Assembly: GCF_018070025.1 (NCBI RefSeq)
Contig: NZ_JAGPYQ010000002.1
Coordinates: forward strand, 1-64,000
Direction: 5' to 3'
DNA length: 64,000 nt
Origin: Streptomyces liliiviolaceus
GTDB lineage: Bacteria > Actinomycetota > Actinomycetes > Streptomycetales > Streptomycetaceae
How positions within the stretch are numbered: the stretch's first letter is position 1; the number at the start of each line of letters is the position of its first letter. Made by a program: the position numbers and the translations under genes. This document shows, one piece after another, positions 1 to 7,942 of the stretch. The notes beneath the pieces were generated by a model. That model did not search any database. It was not told the origin of the DNA and saw only the letters and a program-made list of their open reading frames with translations.

Positions 1-546
1 GTGCGCGGACCGGCGCTGCGGCCCGACGTGGCGATCCTGGACGTGCGGCTCCCCGACAGCGACGGCATCACCGTCTGCCGCGAACTGCGTTCCCGGATGC
101 CCGAGTTGGCCTGTCTGATGCTGACGTCGTTCGATGACGACGACGCGCTGCTGGACGCGATCATGGCGGGGGCGGCCGGTTATGTCCTCAAGCAGATCAA
201 GGGCTCCGACCTGATCTCGGCGGTCCGCACGGTCGGGGCGGGGCAGTCGATGCTCGATCCGGCGACCACCGGCCGGCTCATGAACACGCTGCGGGCCCCG
301 GCGGGCGACGCACCGGCCCCCGACGACGCACGGCCGGCGGGCCTCACGGAGCGCGAGCACGAGTTCCTCGTCCTGATCGGCGAGGGCCTCACCAACCGGC
401 AGATCGGCCAACGGCTCTATCTCTCCGAGAAGACCGTCAAGAACGGCATCTCCCGGCTGCTGGCCAAGCTGGGCGTGGAGCGGCGCATCCAGGCAGCGGT
501 GCTCGCGGCGCGGCTGCCGCCTCCTCGCCGGAAGGGCGATCGGTGA
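1..546 (+). CDS. Response regulator, NarL/DevR (LuxR-type HTH), 5' end outside window
   Basis: DNA-binding two-component response regulator, cut at the window start; about 45 N-terminal receiver residues are missing, so the GTG at base 1 is an internal codon. Visible receiver residues are the phospho-acceptor Asp14 (AILDVRLPDSDG), Thr42 (LMLTS) and Lys64 (YVLKQ). A linker of about 20 residues rich in Pro, Ala and Asp leads to a LuxR-type helix-turn-helix at about 115-170 (LTEREHEFLVLIGEGL and YLSEKTVKNGISRLL). The HTH resembles DevR/DosR and NarL regulators. The neighbouring gene is a convergent DevS-like histidine kinase on the other strand, so the two are probable partners but not in one operon. 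The pairing is inferred. Confidence 0.9.
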   Translation: MRGPALRPDVAILDVRLPDSDGITVCRELRSRMPELACLMLTSFDDDDALLDAIMAGAAGYVLKQIKGSDLISAVRTVGAGQSMLDPATTGRLMNTLRAPAGDAPAPDDARPAGLTEREHEFLVLIGEGLTNRQIGQRLYLSEKTVKNGISRLLAKLGVERRIQAAVLAARLPPPRRKGDR

Positions 547-561
547 GGTGAGGTGAGGTGA
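542..561. repeat. GGTGA pentamer tandem repeat (4 copies)
   Basis: Four perfect GGTGA units starting inside the last codons of the response regulator and containing its stop codon. No function is evident. It begins the 100-bp gap between two convergent genes. Confidence 0.7.
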
Positions 562-608
562 GGTCGGAGCGCGTGCACGGTGAGTCGCTACGGTCACTCA
601 CGGCGGTC

Positions 609-644
609 GCTCTCGGCACGTCGGGTGCTCTCGGCACGTCGGAC
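609..644. repeat. 18-bp direct repeat, 2 copies
   Basis: Two adjacent near-identical 18-bp units (GCTCTCGGCACGTCGG plus 2 bp each) lie just before the stop codon of the convergent kinase. The unit is a multiple of three, as in the larger tandem repeats at 12.6-15.0 kb. Confidence 0.6.
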
Positions 645-646
645 AC

Positions 647-2569
647 TCACGACGCGTCGGGCGCCTGGTGGGGGTCCAGAGGCACCCGCCATGTCAGCCG
701 CGTACCACTTTTGTCGCCGTCGTCGCTGCCGTCCCCGTCTGCGCCGTCGGCGCTGTCCACCCTGCCGCCGCTCTCTCCACCGCCGTCGCCGCTCGCCCCG
801 TTGCCCTGACTGTCCGTCAGCAGCAGTTCACCGCCCCGGTGTCGGGCCCGTTCCGCGAGGTTGCGCAGGCCGCTGCGGCGGCCGTCGCCGCCGGTCGGCA
901 TTCCCGTGCCGTCGTCGGTGACGGTGAGCGTGAGGCGACCGTCGCGCACGACCAGGGCGACGTCCACCGCGGTGGCCTCCGCGTGCCGGGCGATGTTGGT
1001 CAGTGCCTCGCCCACCACGGCCACGGCGTCCTCGGCGACCTCACCGGGTACGTCGACGTCGAGCAGCCCCTCCATCCGCAGGGAGGGTGTGAAGCCCAGG
1101 ACCGCCGCCGCTTCCTCCAGGGCGCGCACGACCCGGACCCGCAGTCCCACGGCCGCGGTCTCGTGCGCGCGCAGGCCGAAGATGGTGGACCTGATGATCT
1201 TGATGGTGGTGTCGAGGTCGTCGACGGCCCGGCCCAGCCGCTCGGCGGCCTGCGGATGCTGGACGAAACGCTGTGCGCTCTGCAGGGTCATGCCCGTCGC
1301 GAACAGCCGCTGGATGGCGAGATCGTGCAGGTCGCGGGCGATGCGGTCGCGGTCCTCCAGCAGGCTCAGCTGCTCGGCGTCCCGGCGCCGGTCCGCCAGC
1401 TCCATGACGAGCGCGGCCTGTCCCGCGAAGTTGAGGAGCGACATGGTCTCCCGCTCGTTGAACGGCGGGCGGCCCGCGCCACGGGCCAGCATCAGGACAC
1501 CGCGCAGTCCGTCGTTCGTTCCCAGGGGCACGGCCACGGCGGGGCCGAGCCCGTCCCAGCGGTCGGGTCCGTAGGTGATCCTCTTGTCCTTGCGTACGTC
1601 CGTCGTGGTGACGAGGGTGCCCGCCGTGAGTGCCGCGCCCGCGAAGGTCCCCTCCCGGGGCAGCAGCAGGCCCAGATGGGTCTCGGCCTGGCGGCCGCGC
1701 GCCAGCACTCCGCGCAGATCGCCGGTGCCCTCGACGATCAGGTCGACGACACCGAGGTCGGCCGCGGTGATCTCCCGGGCGCGTTCCAGCATCACTTCGA
1801 GGACCTGTTCCTGGGGCACGTTCGAGAGCAGTTCGCTGGTGATCTCCGCGCCGGCCGCCAGCCAGCGCTCCCGCAGACTGACCTGTTCGTAGAGGCGGGC
1901 GTTCTCGATGGCCACGCCGGCCGCCACGGCCAGCGTCGACAGGACGGCCTCGTCCTCCGGGTCGAACTCCCCGCCGCCGCGCTTCTCGGTGAGGTAGAGG
2001 TTGCCGAAGATCGTGTCGCGGACGCTGATCGGTACGCCGAGGAAGGTGTGCATCGGCGGGTGGTGGGGCGGAAAGCCGGAGGACGCCGGGTGGCCGGAGA
2101 GTTCGGCGATCCGCAGCGGCTCGGGGTTGCGGATGAGTTCGCCGAGCAGACCGTGTCCGGACGGCAGTTCGCCGATCTGTGCCCATGTCTCTTCGTCGAT
2201 GCCCACGGGCACGAACTGGTCCAGCTGTCGCTGCTGTCCGATGACTCCGAGGGCGCCGTACTCCGCGTCGACCAGCACGATCGCGGACTCGACGATCCGG
2301 CGCAGCACCTGTGCGAGGTCCAGTTCGCGGCCCACCGACAGAACGGCTTCCAGGAGTCCCTGGAGGCGGTCCCGGGTGCCGCGGACGGTTTCTATACGCC
2401 CCTGGAGCTCGTCGAGCAGTTCGTCGAGCCGCAGCTTCGGCACCTGCTCGCGCAGGTCACGGCCGTCTCCCCCGTGACGGCCTGCTCCACGACCGGGCTC
2501 TCCACGGTCGGCTTCACCGTGGCCGCTCCCACCGCTCCCGTATCCGCCCCCGCTCATGGGCCCCTCCAC
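647..2569 (-). CDS. GAF-domain sensor histidine kinase, DevS/DosT-like
   Basis: Soluble histidine kinase of 640 aa with no membrane segment. After a Gly-rich N-terminus come two GAF domains (about 70-230 and 235-395), a HisKA_3 dimerisation domain with phospho-His415 (DRIARDLHDLAIQRLF), and a HATPase (ALTNIARHAE, then the DDGTGMP box). The first GAF carries PPHHPPMHTFLG at about 167-178, very like the segment of mycobacterial DevS that holds the haem-ligating His149, so haem and gas or redox sensing are plausible but unproven. Unusual: a 40-residue Gly/Asp/Ser-rich insertion interrupts the end of the ATPase domain near the C-terminus. It is convergent with the DevR-type regulator gene and 100 bp from it. 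The start Met is the first available; Met5 is an equal alternative. Confidence 0.9.
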   Translation of the reverse strand: MEGPMSGGGYGSGGSGHGEADRGEPGRGAGRHGGDGRDLREQVPKLRLDELLDELQGRIETVRGTRDRLQGLLEAVLSVGRELDLAQVLRRIVESAIVLVDAEYGALGVIGQQRQLDQFVPVGIDEETWAQIGELPSGHGLLGELIRNPEPLRIAELSGHPASSGFPPHHPPMHTFLGVPISVRDTIFGNLYLTEKRGGGEFDPEDEAVLSTLAVAAGVAIENARLYEQVSLRERWLAAGAEITSELLSNVPQEQVLEVMLERAREITAADLGVVDLIVEGTGDLRGVLARGRQAETHLGLLLPREGTFAGAALTAGTLVTTTDVRKDKRITYGPDRWDGLGPAVAVPLGTNDGLRGVLMLARGAGRPPFNERETMSLLNFAGQAALVMELADRRRDAEQLSLLEDRDRIARDLHDLAIQRLFATGMTLQSAQRFVQHPQAAERLGRAVDDLDTTIKIIRSTIFGLRAHETAAVGLRVRVVRALEEAAAVLGFTPSLRMEGLLDVDVPGEVAEDAVAVVGEALTNIARHAEATAVDVALVVRDGRLTLTVTDDGTGMPTGGDGRRSGLRNLAERARHRGGELLLTDSQGNGASGDGGGESGGRVDSADGADGDGSDDGDKSGTRLTWRVPLDPHQAPDAS

Positions 2570-2602
2570 ATCGGGAGCCGACTAGACGTCGCCCCCCGGT
2601 CT

Positions 2603-2620
2603 TTCACCGTAACCGGTGAA
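2603..2620. promoter_or_regulatory. Palindrome TTCACCG-N4-CGGTGAA, possible operator
   Basis: Perfect 7-bp inverted repeat with a 4-bp centre in the 181-bp divergent gap between the histidine kinase (start 2569) and the esterase (start 2751). Position and size fit a dimeric regulator site for the kinase promoter. No cognate regulator is assigned. It does not match the GGGAC-N4-GTCCC form of a DevR box. Confidence 0.35.
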
Positions 2621-2750
2621 CGCCGACGTGGCATCGCGGAGTTGGGCCACTCGTGCCGGGTCCGTCCGCGGACATGGCCTGGCGGCCTTCGGACGCCACC
2701 CGTACGGTGTGGATCACCCGCACCCTCATCCGTAGCAAAGGCGGTCCTCC

Positions 2751-3719
2751 ATGGCCTTGTTCGACCTTCCCCTCGATCAGCTGCGGGAGTATCGCAGCGC
2801 GTCCGTGGAGCCCGAGGACTTCGACGCCTTCTGGGGAAAAACACTTCAGGAGGCGCGCGAACACGACCTGGACGCCCGCTTCGAGCCGGTCGAGACGCAC
2901 CTGCGGAACGTCACGGTGCACGACGTCACGTTCGCCGGGTTCGGCGGTCACCCGGTGCGGGGCTGGCTGATCCTTCCGGCCGGGGCGGACGGGCCGCTGC
3001 CCGCGGTCGTGGAGTTCATCGGGTACGGCGGCGGACGCGGCCTCCCGCACACGCATCTGCTGTGGGCCTCGGCCGGGTTCGCGCACTTCGTGATGGACAC
3101 GCGGGGGCAGGGCGGCGCGTGGGGCGGCGGCGGTGACACGCCCGATCCGGTGGGCAGCGTGCCCGCGTATCCCGGGTTCATGACACGGGGTGTCGACGCT
3201 CCCGAGAACTACTACTACCGGCGGGTGTTCACCGACGGGGTGCGGGCCGTGGAGGCCGCGCGTTCGCATCCGCTGGTCGATGCCTCGCGGACCGCGGTCG
3301 TCGGCACGAGTCAAGGGGGCGGCATCTCGATCGCGGTGGGCGGGCTGGTGCCGGATCTCGTGGCGGTCGCGCCCGATGTTCCGTTCCTGTGCGACTATCC
3401 GCGCGCGACGCGGCTGACGGATCGGGATCCGTACCGGGAGATCGGGAACTACCTGAAGACGCACCGGGGGCGGACCGGGGCGGTGCTGCGCACGTTGTCG
3501 TACTTCGACGGGGTGCACTTCGCCGCGCGGGGGCGGGCGCCCGCGCTGTTCTCCGCGGCGCTGGAGGATCAGACGTGTCCGCCGTCGACGGTGTTCGCCG
3601 CGTTCAATGCGTGGGGGCATGCCGACAAGGGGATCGAGGTGTACGACTTCAACGACCACGAGGGTGGGGGGCCTTATCAGGAGGCGGTCAAGTTGGCTTG
3701 GCTGCCGGCGTATTTCTGA
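2751..3719 (+). CDS. Acetylxylan esterase / cephalosporin-C deacetylase family (CE7)
   Basis: Cytoplasmic alpha/beta hydrolase of 322 aa, the usual length of the AXE1/CE7 family, which removes acetyl groups from short xylo-oligosaccharides and related esters. The sequence begins with the family start (MALFDLPLDQLREYR) and shows the RGQGGAWGGG oxyanion region, nucleophile Ser187 (VGTSQGGG), Asp273 (LEDQTCPPST) and His303 (NDHEGGG). The start ATG is preceded by a purine-rich AAAGGCGG site about 12 bases upstream. No signal peptide is present, so it would act on imported oligosaccharides. The gene stands alone; the next intact gene on this strand is more than 1 kb away. Confidence 0.92.
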   Translation: MALFDLPLDQLREYRSASVEPEDFDAFWGKTLQEAREHDLDARFEPVETHLRNVTVHDVTFAGFGGHPVRGWLILPAGADGPLPAVVEFIGYGGGRGLPHTHLLWASAGFAHFVMDTRGQGGAWGGGGDTPDPVGSVPAYPGFMTRGVDAPENYYYRRVFTDGVRAVEAARSHPLVDASRTAVVGTSQGGGISIAVGGLVPDLVAVAPDVPFLCDYPRATRLTDRDPYREIGNYLKTHRGRTGAVLRTLSYFDGVHFAARGRAPALFSAALEDQTCPPSTVFAAFNAWGHADKGIEVYDFNDHEGGGPYQEAVKLAWLPAYF

Positions 3720-3738
3720 GCGGGGGGTTGTTGGGGGG

Positions 3739-3787
3739 CGGGTGTCCGAAGTCGGGTGTCGGGTGTCCGGTGTCGGGTGTCCGGTGT
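3739..3787. repeat. Heptamer tandem repeat (7 units of 7 bp)
   Basis: Seven consecutive 7-bp units alternating between CGGGTGT and CCGGTGT, with one degenerate unit (CCGAAGT), just downstream of the esterase stop codon. It is simple-sequence expansion with no coding potential I can support. Confidence 0.75.
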
Positions 3788-3810
3788 CTGCGGGTTCGCT
3801 GTGGCTGGTC

Positions 3811-3903
3811 GCGCAGTTCCCCGCGCCCCTGAGGGGGTGAGGGTGAAGGGTGGCTTGCGGGTGCGGGTCCGTCGTGGTGGAGCGCGCCGTTCCCCGCGCC
3901 CCT
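3811..3903. repeat. Two copies of the 20-bp dispersed repeat (GCGCMGTTCCCCGCGCCCCT)
   Basis: Copies at 3811-3830 (exact) and 3884-3903 (A to C at the fifth base) of a 20-bp motif found again at 33.85-34.0 kb and 61.84-61.89 kb. Both lie between the esterase and the broken beta-lactamase-like gene. The second copy abuts the visible start of the pseudogene homology, close to where its 5' end was lost. Confidence 0.8.
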
Positions 3904-3906
3904 TGC

Positions 3907-4678
3907 GGGGCTTTCGGGCTGCTCGACCTGGACGCCCCGGTGGCCGCGTACTGGCCGGAGTTCGCGGCGGCGGGCAAGGGGTCGGTGCTCGTACGGCATC
4001 TGCTGAAGTGGTGCGCCGCGTCTCGGGGTTGCTGCCGGGCGCGTTCCTGCGGCGCGAGGTGACCGGACCCCTCGGTATCGACTTCGGCATCGGGTTGCCG
4101 GAGTCGGAGGCGGGGCGCGCGGCCGAACTGGTGCATCCGCCGACCGCCGAGCCCAGCGAGCAGCGGCGATCTTCAGCCAGTTGGCGCCGGTGGCACTGGC
4201 CGCGCTGACGAACCCGGTGGCGGGTGCGCGCGAGGCCGACACGGCGGCGTGGCGGGCCGCCGAGATCCCCGCCGCCAACGGCCACGGCACGGCGCGGGCG
4301 ATCGCCGCGCTGTACGGGATCGTCGCCGGCCGGGGCTCGTACGGGACGCACCGCGTCCTGTCCCCCGAGGCCGCCGAGCGGGTCCGCGAGGGGCAGGGCG
4401 CCTGCCGTGACCTGGTGCTGGGCACCGGTTTCAAGGGCGAGACGGAGATCGGCCTGGGGCTGTGGCTCAGCGGCTCCAACCGCTCCTACGGCCCCAACCC
4501 CCGCGCTGTCGGGCACGACGGCTTCGACGGCTCCTGCGGTCTGGCCGACCCGGAGGCGGGCGTCTCACTGGGGTACGTCATGAACCGGATGGGCCCGCAC
4601 ATCGCCGACGACCCGCGGAAGACGGCACTCGTCGACGCCCTCTGCAGCGCGCTCCGAGGGCGGAGCGGGACGGGCTGA
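3907..4678 (+). pseudogene. Degenerate beta-lactamase-like serine hydrolase (class C / EstB family)
   Basis: Family-like protein sequence is spread over three reading frames. About 3922-4005 reads [20 protein letters not shown], the region that normally follows the catalytic SxxK. From about 4005 a second frame gives [20 protein letters not shown] and PLGIDFGIGLPE. From about 4163 a third frame gives IFSQLAPVALAALTNPV through to NRMGPHIADDP near the C-terminus. The N-terminal third with the active-site Ser and Lys is absent. About 70 residues seem deleted at 4005 (the SHQAG...Y-x-N part), and a frameshift lies near 4160. The product cannot be active. The last 165 codons are still an open frame with a possible TTG start at 4181. 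Family assignment is by remembered motifs. Confidence 0.75.
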
Positions 4679-4707
4679 AATCGGCCGATCCGCCGGGACG
4701 CACTTCC

Positions 4708-4728
4708 AGCATGGTTTAGACCAATGCT
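4708..4728. promoter_or_regulatory. DasR-box-like palindrome (TGGTTTAGACCA core)
   Basis: The core 4712-4723 differs by one base from TGGTCTAGACCA, the centre of the DasR responsive element of Streptomyces. The flanks AGCA and ATGCT extend the dyad imperfectly. It lies 110 bp upstream of a GntR/HutC-type regulator gene, the subfamily to which DasR belongs, so autoregulation or DasR control are both possible. Confidence 0.5.
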
Positions 4729-4837
4729 AGAGATGGTCGCTCACGAGGAACCGCGCCCTCCGGCCCCATGACCAGGGCCGCGGGAGCGCGGGTCCACAGC
4801 CCGCACGGCTACGTCTTGTCACAAGGGGAGCGCGGAC

Positions 4838-5584
4838 ATGGCCCGCAGCACCACGCACGATGACCCACAGCCGCTGTACGCGCGGATCGCCTCGGAGCTG
4901 CTCGGGGCGTTGCGCGACGGATCCGTTCCGCCCGGCGAACGGCTGCCGGGCGAGCGGCAGTTGGCAGCGCACTTCGGAGCCAGCCGGGAGACGGTCCGGC
5001 AGGCCCTCGACATCCTTCGCCGGGACGGCCTGGTCGCCACCGACCGGCGCGGCACCCATGCGAAGCTGCCCGGTCTGCCGGTCGGGCATCTCCCGTCGCT
5101 CGGCTTTCCGCTCGGCGCCGACACGACTCCGTCCCGCGCCGTCGACCGGGCCACCGTGGCCTGGGAGACTCCCCCGCCGGAACACGCGGCGGCGCTGGGG
5201 CTGGCCCCGTGGCGGCCGACGCTGGTGCACCGCTACGAGTCCGCCGCACCGGACGGGCACGGGCGGCGGACCGCGGTGACGTCGTTCTCCGCGGTCGCGC
5301 TCGCGGAGGTCGAGGAACTCGCCCGCTACCGCGACCGCGCCGACGGCACGGCGTCGGCGCAACTGCGGCGCGTGTACGACTGGATGCGCCGGGCGGGGCT
5401 GACCCTGCACCACCGCGACTCCATCACCGGGCCCGGCGACGCGGCCTCGGTGCGGGTGACACGGCGGGTGCACGACCAGTACGCCCGCCCCCTGGAGATC
5501 ACCGATCTGGAGGTGAATGCCCAGCAGGACGCACTGGTCTACGAGTTCACGCTCCCGGCGGTCGCCGAGCCGCACGGAACGTGA
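4838..5584 (+). CDS. GntR-family regulator, HutC subfamily (UTRA domain)
   Basis: Transcriptional regulator of 248 aa, the usual size. An N-terminal winged helix at about 12-75 (PPGERLPGERQLAAHFGASR, then ETVRQALDILRRDGLV) is followed by a UTRA effector-binding domain at about 85-245 that ends in the typical LEITDLEVNAQQDALVYEF. HutC-type members respond to small metabolites such as phosphosugars or amino-acid derivatives; the ligand here cannot be read. AAGGGGAG sits 8 bases before the ATG. No metabolic gene is adjacent: a broken gene lies upstream and a convergent exporter downstream. A DasR-box-like palindrome lies in its promoter region. Confidence 0.9.
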   Translation: MARSTTHDDPQPLYARIASELLGALRDGSVPPGERLPGERQLAAHFGASRETVRQALDILRRDGLVATDRRGTHAKLPGLPVGHLPSLGFPLGADTTPSRAVDRATVAWETPPPEHAAALGLAPWRPTLVHRYESAAPDGHGRRTAVTSFSAVALAEVEELARYRDRADGTASAQLRRVYDWMRRAGLTLHHRDSITGPGDAASVRVTRRVHDQYARPLEITDLEVNAQQDALVYEFTLPAVAEPHGT

Positions 5585-5623
5585 CCGCCGGCCGGAGAGC
5601 CGCACGGGGGCTCCGGCCGGCGG
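5585..5623. terminator. Bidirectional hairpin terminator
   Basis: Perfect 13-bp stem (CCGCCGGCCGGAG / CTCCGGCCGGCGG) with a 13-nt loop immediately after the GntR stop codon and just before the convergent MMPL stop codon. There is no T-run, as is usual for Streptomyces hairpin terminators. Confidence 0.75.
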
Positions 5624-5632
5624 GTGCGGGGG

Positions 5633-7831
5633 TCAGCGGGAACCGGGGGCGCCGACCGCCTCGCGGTGCTCGTCCTCCTGTCCGGCCGGGGCGCGCCGCG
5701 GCAGCTTGGCGCCCTCGATGTCGACGTCGGGCGTGACGCGGTCGAGCCAGCCGGGCAGTCCCCAGGCGCGGCGGCCGATGAGGGCCATGACAGCCGGGAC
5801 GAGGGTCATCCTGACCACGAACGCGTCGACGAGGACGCCGAAGGACAGGGCGAAACCGATGGACTTGATGATCGGGTCGTGGTTGAAGACGAAGCCGCCG
5901 AAGACCGCGACCATGATCAGCGCGGCGGCGCTGACCACCCGGCCGCTGCGCGCCACTCCGTGGACGATGGCCTCGGAGGCGCTGCCCGTCCGCTCGTAGT
6001 GCTCGCGCATCCGGCTGACCAGGAAGACCTCGTAGTCCATGGCGAGCCCGAAGAGGACGCCGATGAGCAGGACGGGGAGGAAGCTGGTGACGGGTCCGGC
6101 GGACGGGATGTCGAGGACGCCGTTCAGATGGCCGTTCTGGAAGACCCACACGGTGGCGCCGAGGGACGCGGCGACCGACAGCAGGAATCCGAGGGCGGCC
6201 TTGACCGGGACCAGCAGCGACCGGAAGGCGATGGTCAGCAGGATCAGCGCGAGGATCACGATGATGGCGATGAACAGCGGCAGGGCGTTCGACAGTTTGC
6301 CCGCGACGTCGATGGCCGCGGCGGTGGCGCCGGCGATGTAGAGGGTGCCGCCCGCCTTGTCGATGCTGGGCGCGTTGTCCCGCAGCCGGTGCACCAGGTC
6401 GGTGGTGGCCTGGGCGTCCGGGCCGGTCTTCGGCACGACCGCGACGATCGCGAGGCTGCCGTCCGGGTTGGTGACCGGCTTGGCGACGGCGGCGACCCCG
6501 GGGTCACCGGCCAGGCTCGTACGCAGCCGGGTGAGTGTCTCCGTGCGGTCGGCGGCCGGGATGCCGCCGGTGTCGACGACGGCGGTGACGGTCGCGTTGA
6601 AGCCGACCCCGAAGCCCTCGCTGAGCAGGTCGTAGCTCTTGTGCTGGGTGCTCTCGACGGGCTGCGAGGCGTATCCGGGAAGGCCGAGGCGCAGATCGCG
6701 GGCGGGCAGGGCGAGCGCGAGGAGGCCGACCACGCCCACCAGGAGGACGATGACGGGCTTGCCGGTGACCAGCCGGGCCCAGCCCAGGGCCCAGGAGCCG
6801 GCGGCGCGCTCGGAGCGGCGGGGGCGCGGACGCAGGCGCTCGCCGAACATGCCCAGCACCGCGGGCACCAGGCTGATGGCGATGAGCACGGCGAGCAGGA
6901 CGGTCACGGCGGCGGCCAGGCCCATGATCGTGAGGAACGGGATGCCGGTGACCGCCAGCGCGGAGAGCGCGATGATCACGGTCGCTCCGGCGAAGACGAC
7001 CGCACCGCCCGCGGTGGCGACGGCCCGTGCGATGGAGTCCTCGACGTCCATGTCGGGGTCGGCGAGCTGCTCCCGGTGGCGGGAGAGGATGAACAGGGCG
7101 TAGTCGATGCCCACCGCCAGGCCGATCATGAGGGCGAGCACGGTGGCGGTGCTGGTCATCTCCACGAAGCGGGAGACGAACTGGACGCCCAGCACACCGA
7201 TCGCGACCCCCACGACGGCGGTCAGCAGCGGGAGTCCGGCCGCGATGAGGGAGCCGAGCGCGAGGGCCAGGACGGCGAAGGCGATGACGACGCCCACGAT
7301 CTCCGCCGGGCCGCCGACCTCGGTCTGCGGCTGCATCGCCGAGCCGCCGAACTCGACTTCGAGCCCGGCGTCCCGGGCCTGCTCCATCGCGTCCGACAGG
7401 GCGTCCTTGGACGTCTGGGGCACGCTGTCGGCCGCCTGGCGGAACATCACGTCGGAGTAGCCGATGCGGCCGTCCCGTGAGACCGTCCCGGTGCCGGCCG
7501 GGTCGGAGACGTTGACGACGCCGGGCACCTCGGCGGCCTTCTTCAGGCTCGCGGTGAGGGCCGCGTCGGCCTTGGAGTCACTGAGCGTGTCCCCCTCGGG
7601 CGCGGCGAAGACGACTCGGGCCACCCCGCCCGCGGCGGCCGGGAACTTCTCCTTCAGCAGCTCCTGGGCCTTCTGGGACTCGATCCCCGGCACCGAGAAC
7701 TCGGTGCTCACCTTGCCGTGCAGGGTGATCCCGAGGCCGCCGACCACGGCGAGCAGCAGCAGCCAGACGGCCAGGACCCTGCCCCGGCGGCGTACCGCCC
7801 ATCGTCCCCAGGTGTACAGGCGTGACGCCAT
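5633..7831 (-). CDS. MMPL-family RND exporter
   Basis: Integral membrane exporter of 732 aa with the MMPL layout: TM1, an extracytoplasmic loop (about 50-200), a block of five TM helices, a cytoplasmic stretch, TM7, a second large loop, and five final helices. The duplicated TM4 motifs read GLAVGIDYALFILSRHRE and LFGLAMDYEVFLVSRMRE, where the Asp and Tyr serve proton coupling. Such proteins export lipids, siderophores or antibiotics with the proton gradient. I chose the ATG at 7831 because GGAGGAAG lies 7 bases upstream; a longer frame from 7879 lacks a good site. A TetR gene is divergent across a shared operator, so substrate-inducible export is likely. The substrate is unknown. Confidence 0.92.
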   Translation of the reverse strand: MASRLYTWGRWAVRRRGRVLAVWLLLLAVVGGLGITLHGKVSTEFSVPGIESQKAQELLKEKFPAAAGGVARVVFAAPEGDTLSDSKADAALTASLKKAAEVPGVVNVSDPAGTGTVSRDGRIGYSDVMFRQAADSVPQTSKDALSDAMEQARDAGLEVEFGGSAMQPQTEVGGPAEIVGVVIAFAVLALALGSLIAAGLPLLTAVVGVAIGVLGVQFVSRFVEMTSTATVLALMIGLAVGIDYALFILSRHREQLADPDMDVEDSIARAVATAGGAVVFAGATVIIALSALAVTGIPFLTIMGLAAAVTVLLAVLIAISLVPAVLGMFGERLRPRPRRSERAAGSWALGWARLVTGKPVIVLLVGVVGLLALALPARDLRLGLPGYASQPVESTQHKSYDLLSEGFGVGFNATVTAVVDTGGIPAADRTETLTRLRTSLAGDPGVAAVAKPVTNPDGSLAIVAVVPKTGPDAQATTDLVHRLRDNAPSIDKAGGTLYIAGATAAAIDVAGKLSNALPLFIAIIVILALILLTIAFRSLLVPVKAALGFLLSVAASLGATVWVFQNGHLNGVLDIPSAGPVTSFLPVLLIGVLFGLAMDYEVFLVSRMREHYERTGSASEAIVHGVARSGRVVSAAALIMVAVFGGFVFNHDPIIKSIGFALSFGVLVDAFVVRMTLVPAVMALIGRRAWGLPGWLDRVTPDVDIEGAKLPRRAPAGQEDEHREAVGAPGSR

Positions 7832-7898
7832 GACCCGTCTTCCTCCCTCTCCCCGCGGCCCTCGATCGGACCACGACATCTCTACACCCTAAAGCATT

Positions 7899-7916
7899 TT
7901 TACAGTCGGATGTAAA
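7899..7916. promoter_or_regulatory. TetR-type operator TTTACA-N6-TGTAAA
   Basis: Perfect 6-bp inverted repeat in an AT-rich island of the 111-bp gap between the divergent MMPL (ATG 7831) and TetR (ATG 7943) genes. It is the obvious candidate site for the adjacent TetR protein to repress both promoters. Confidence 0.65.
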
Positions 7917-7942
7917 TTAACTACGGGTGGTAAAGTGGTGTC

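Noticed and set aside
668..3136. 822-aa open frame on the plus strand
   Set aside because: Lies antisense to the histidine kinase and then runs into the esterase in another frame; codon bias and composition are those of a high-GC shadow frame.
5624..7480. 618-aa Asp/Gly/Gln-rich open frame on the plus strand
   Set aside because: Antisense to the MMPL exporter, whose motifs are unmistakable; the repetitive acidic composition is typical of antisense reading of membrane-protein codons.
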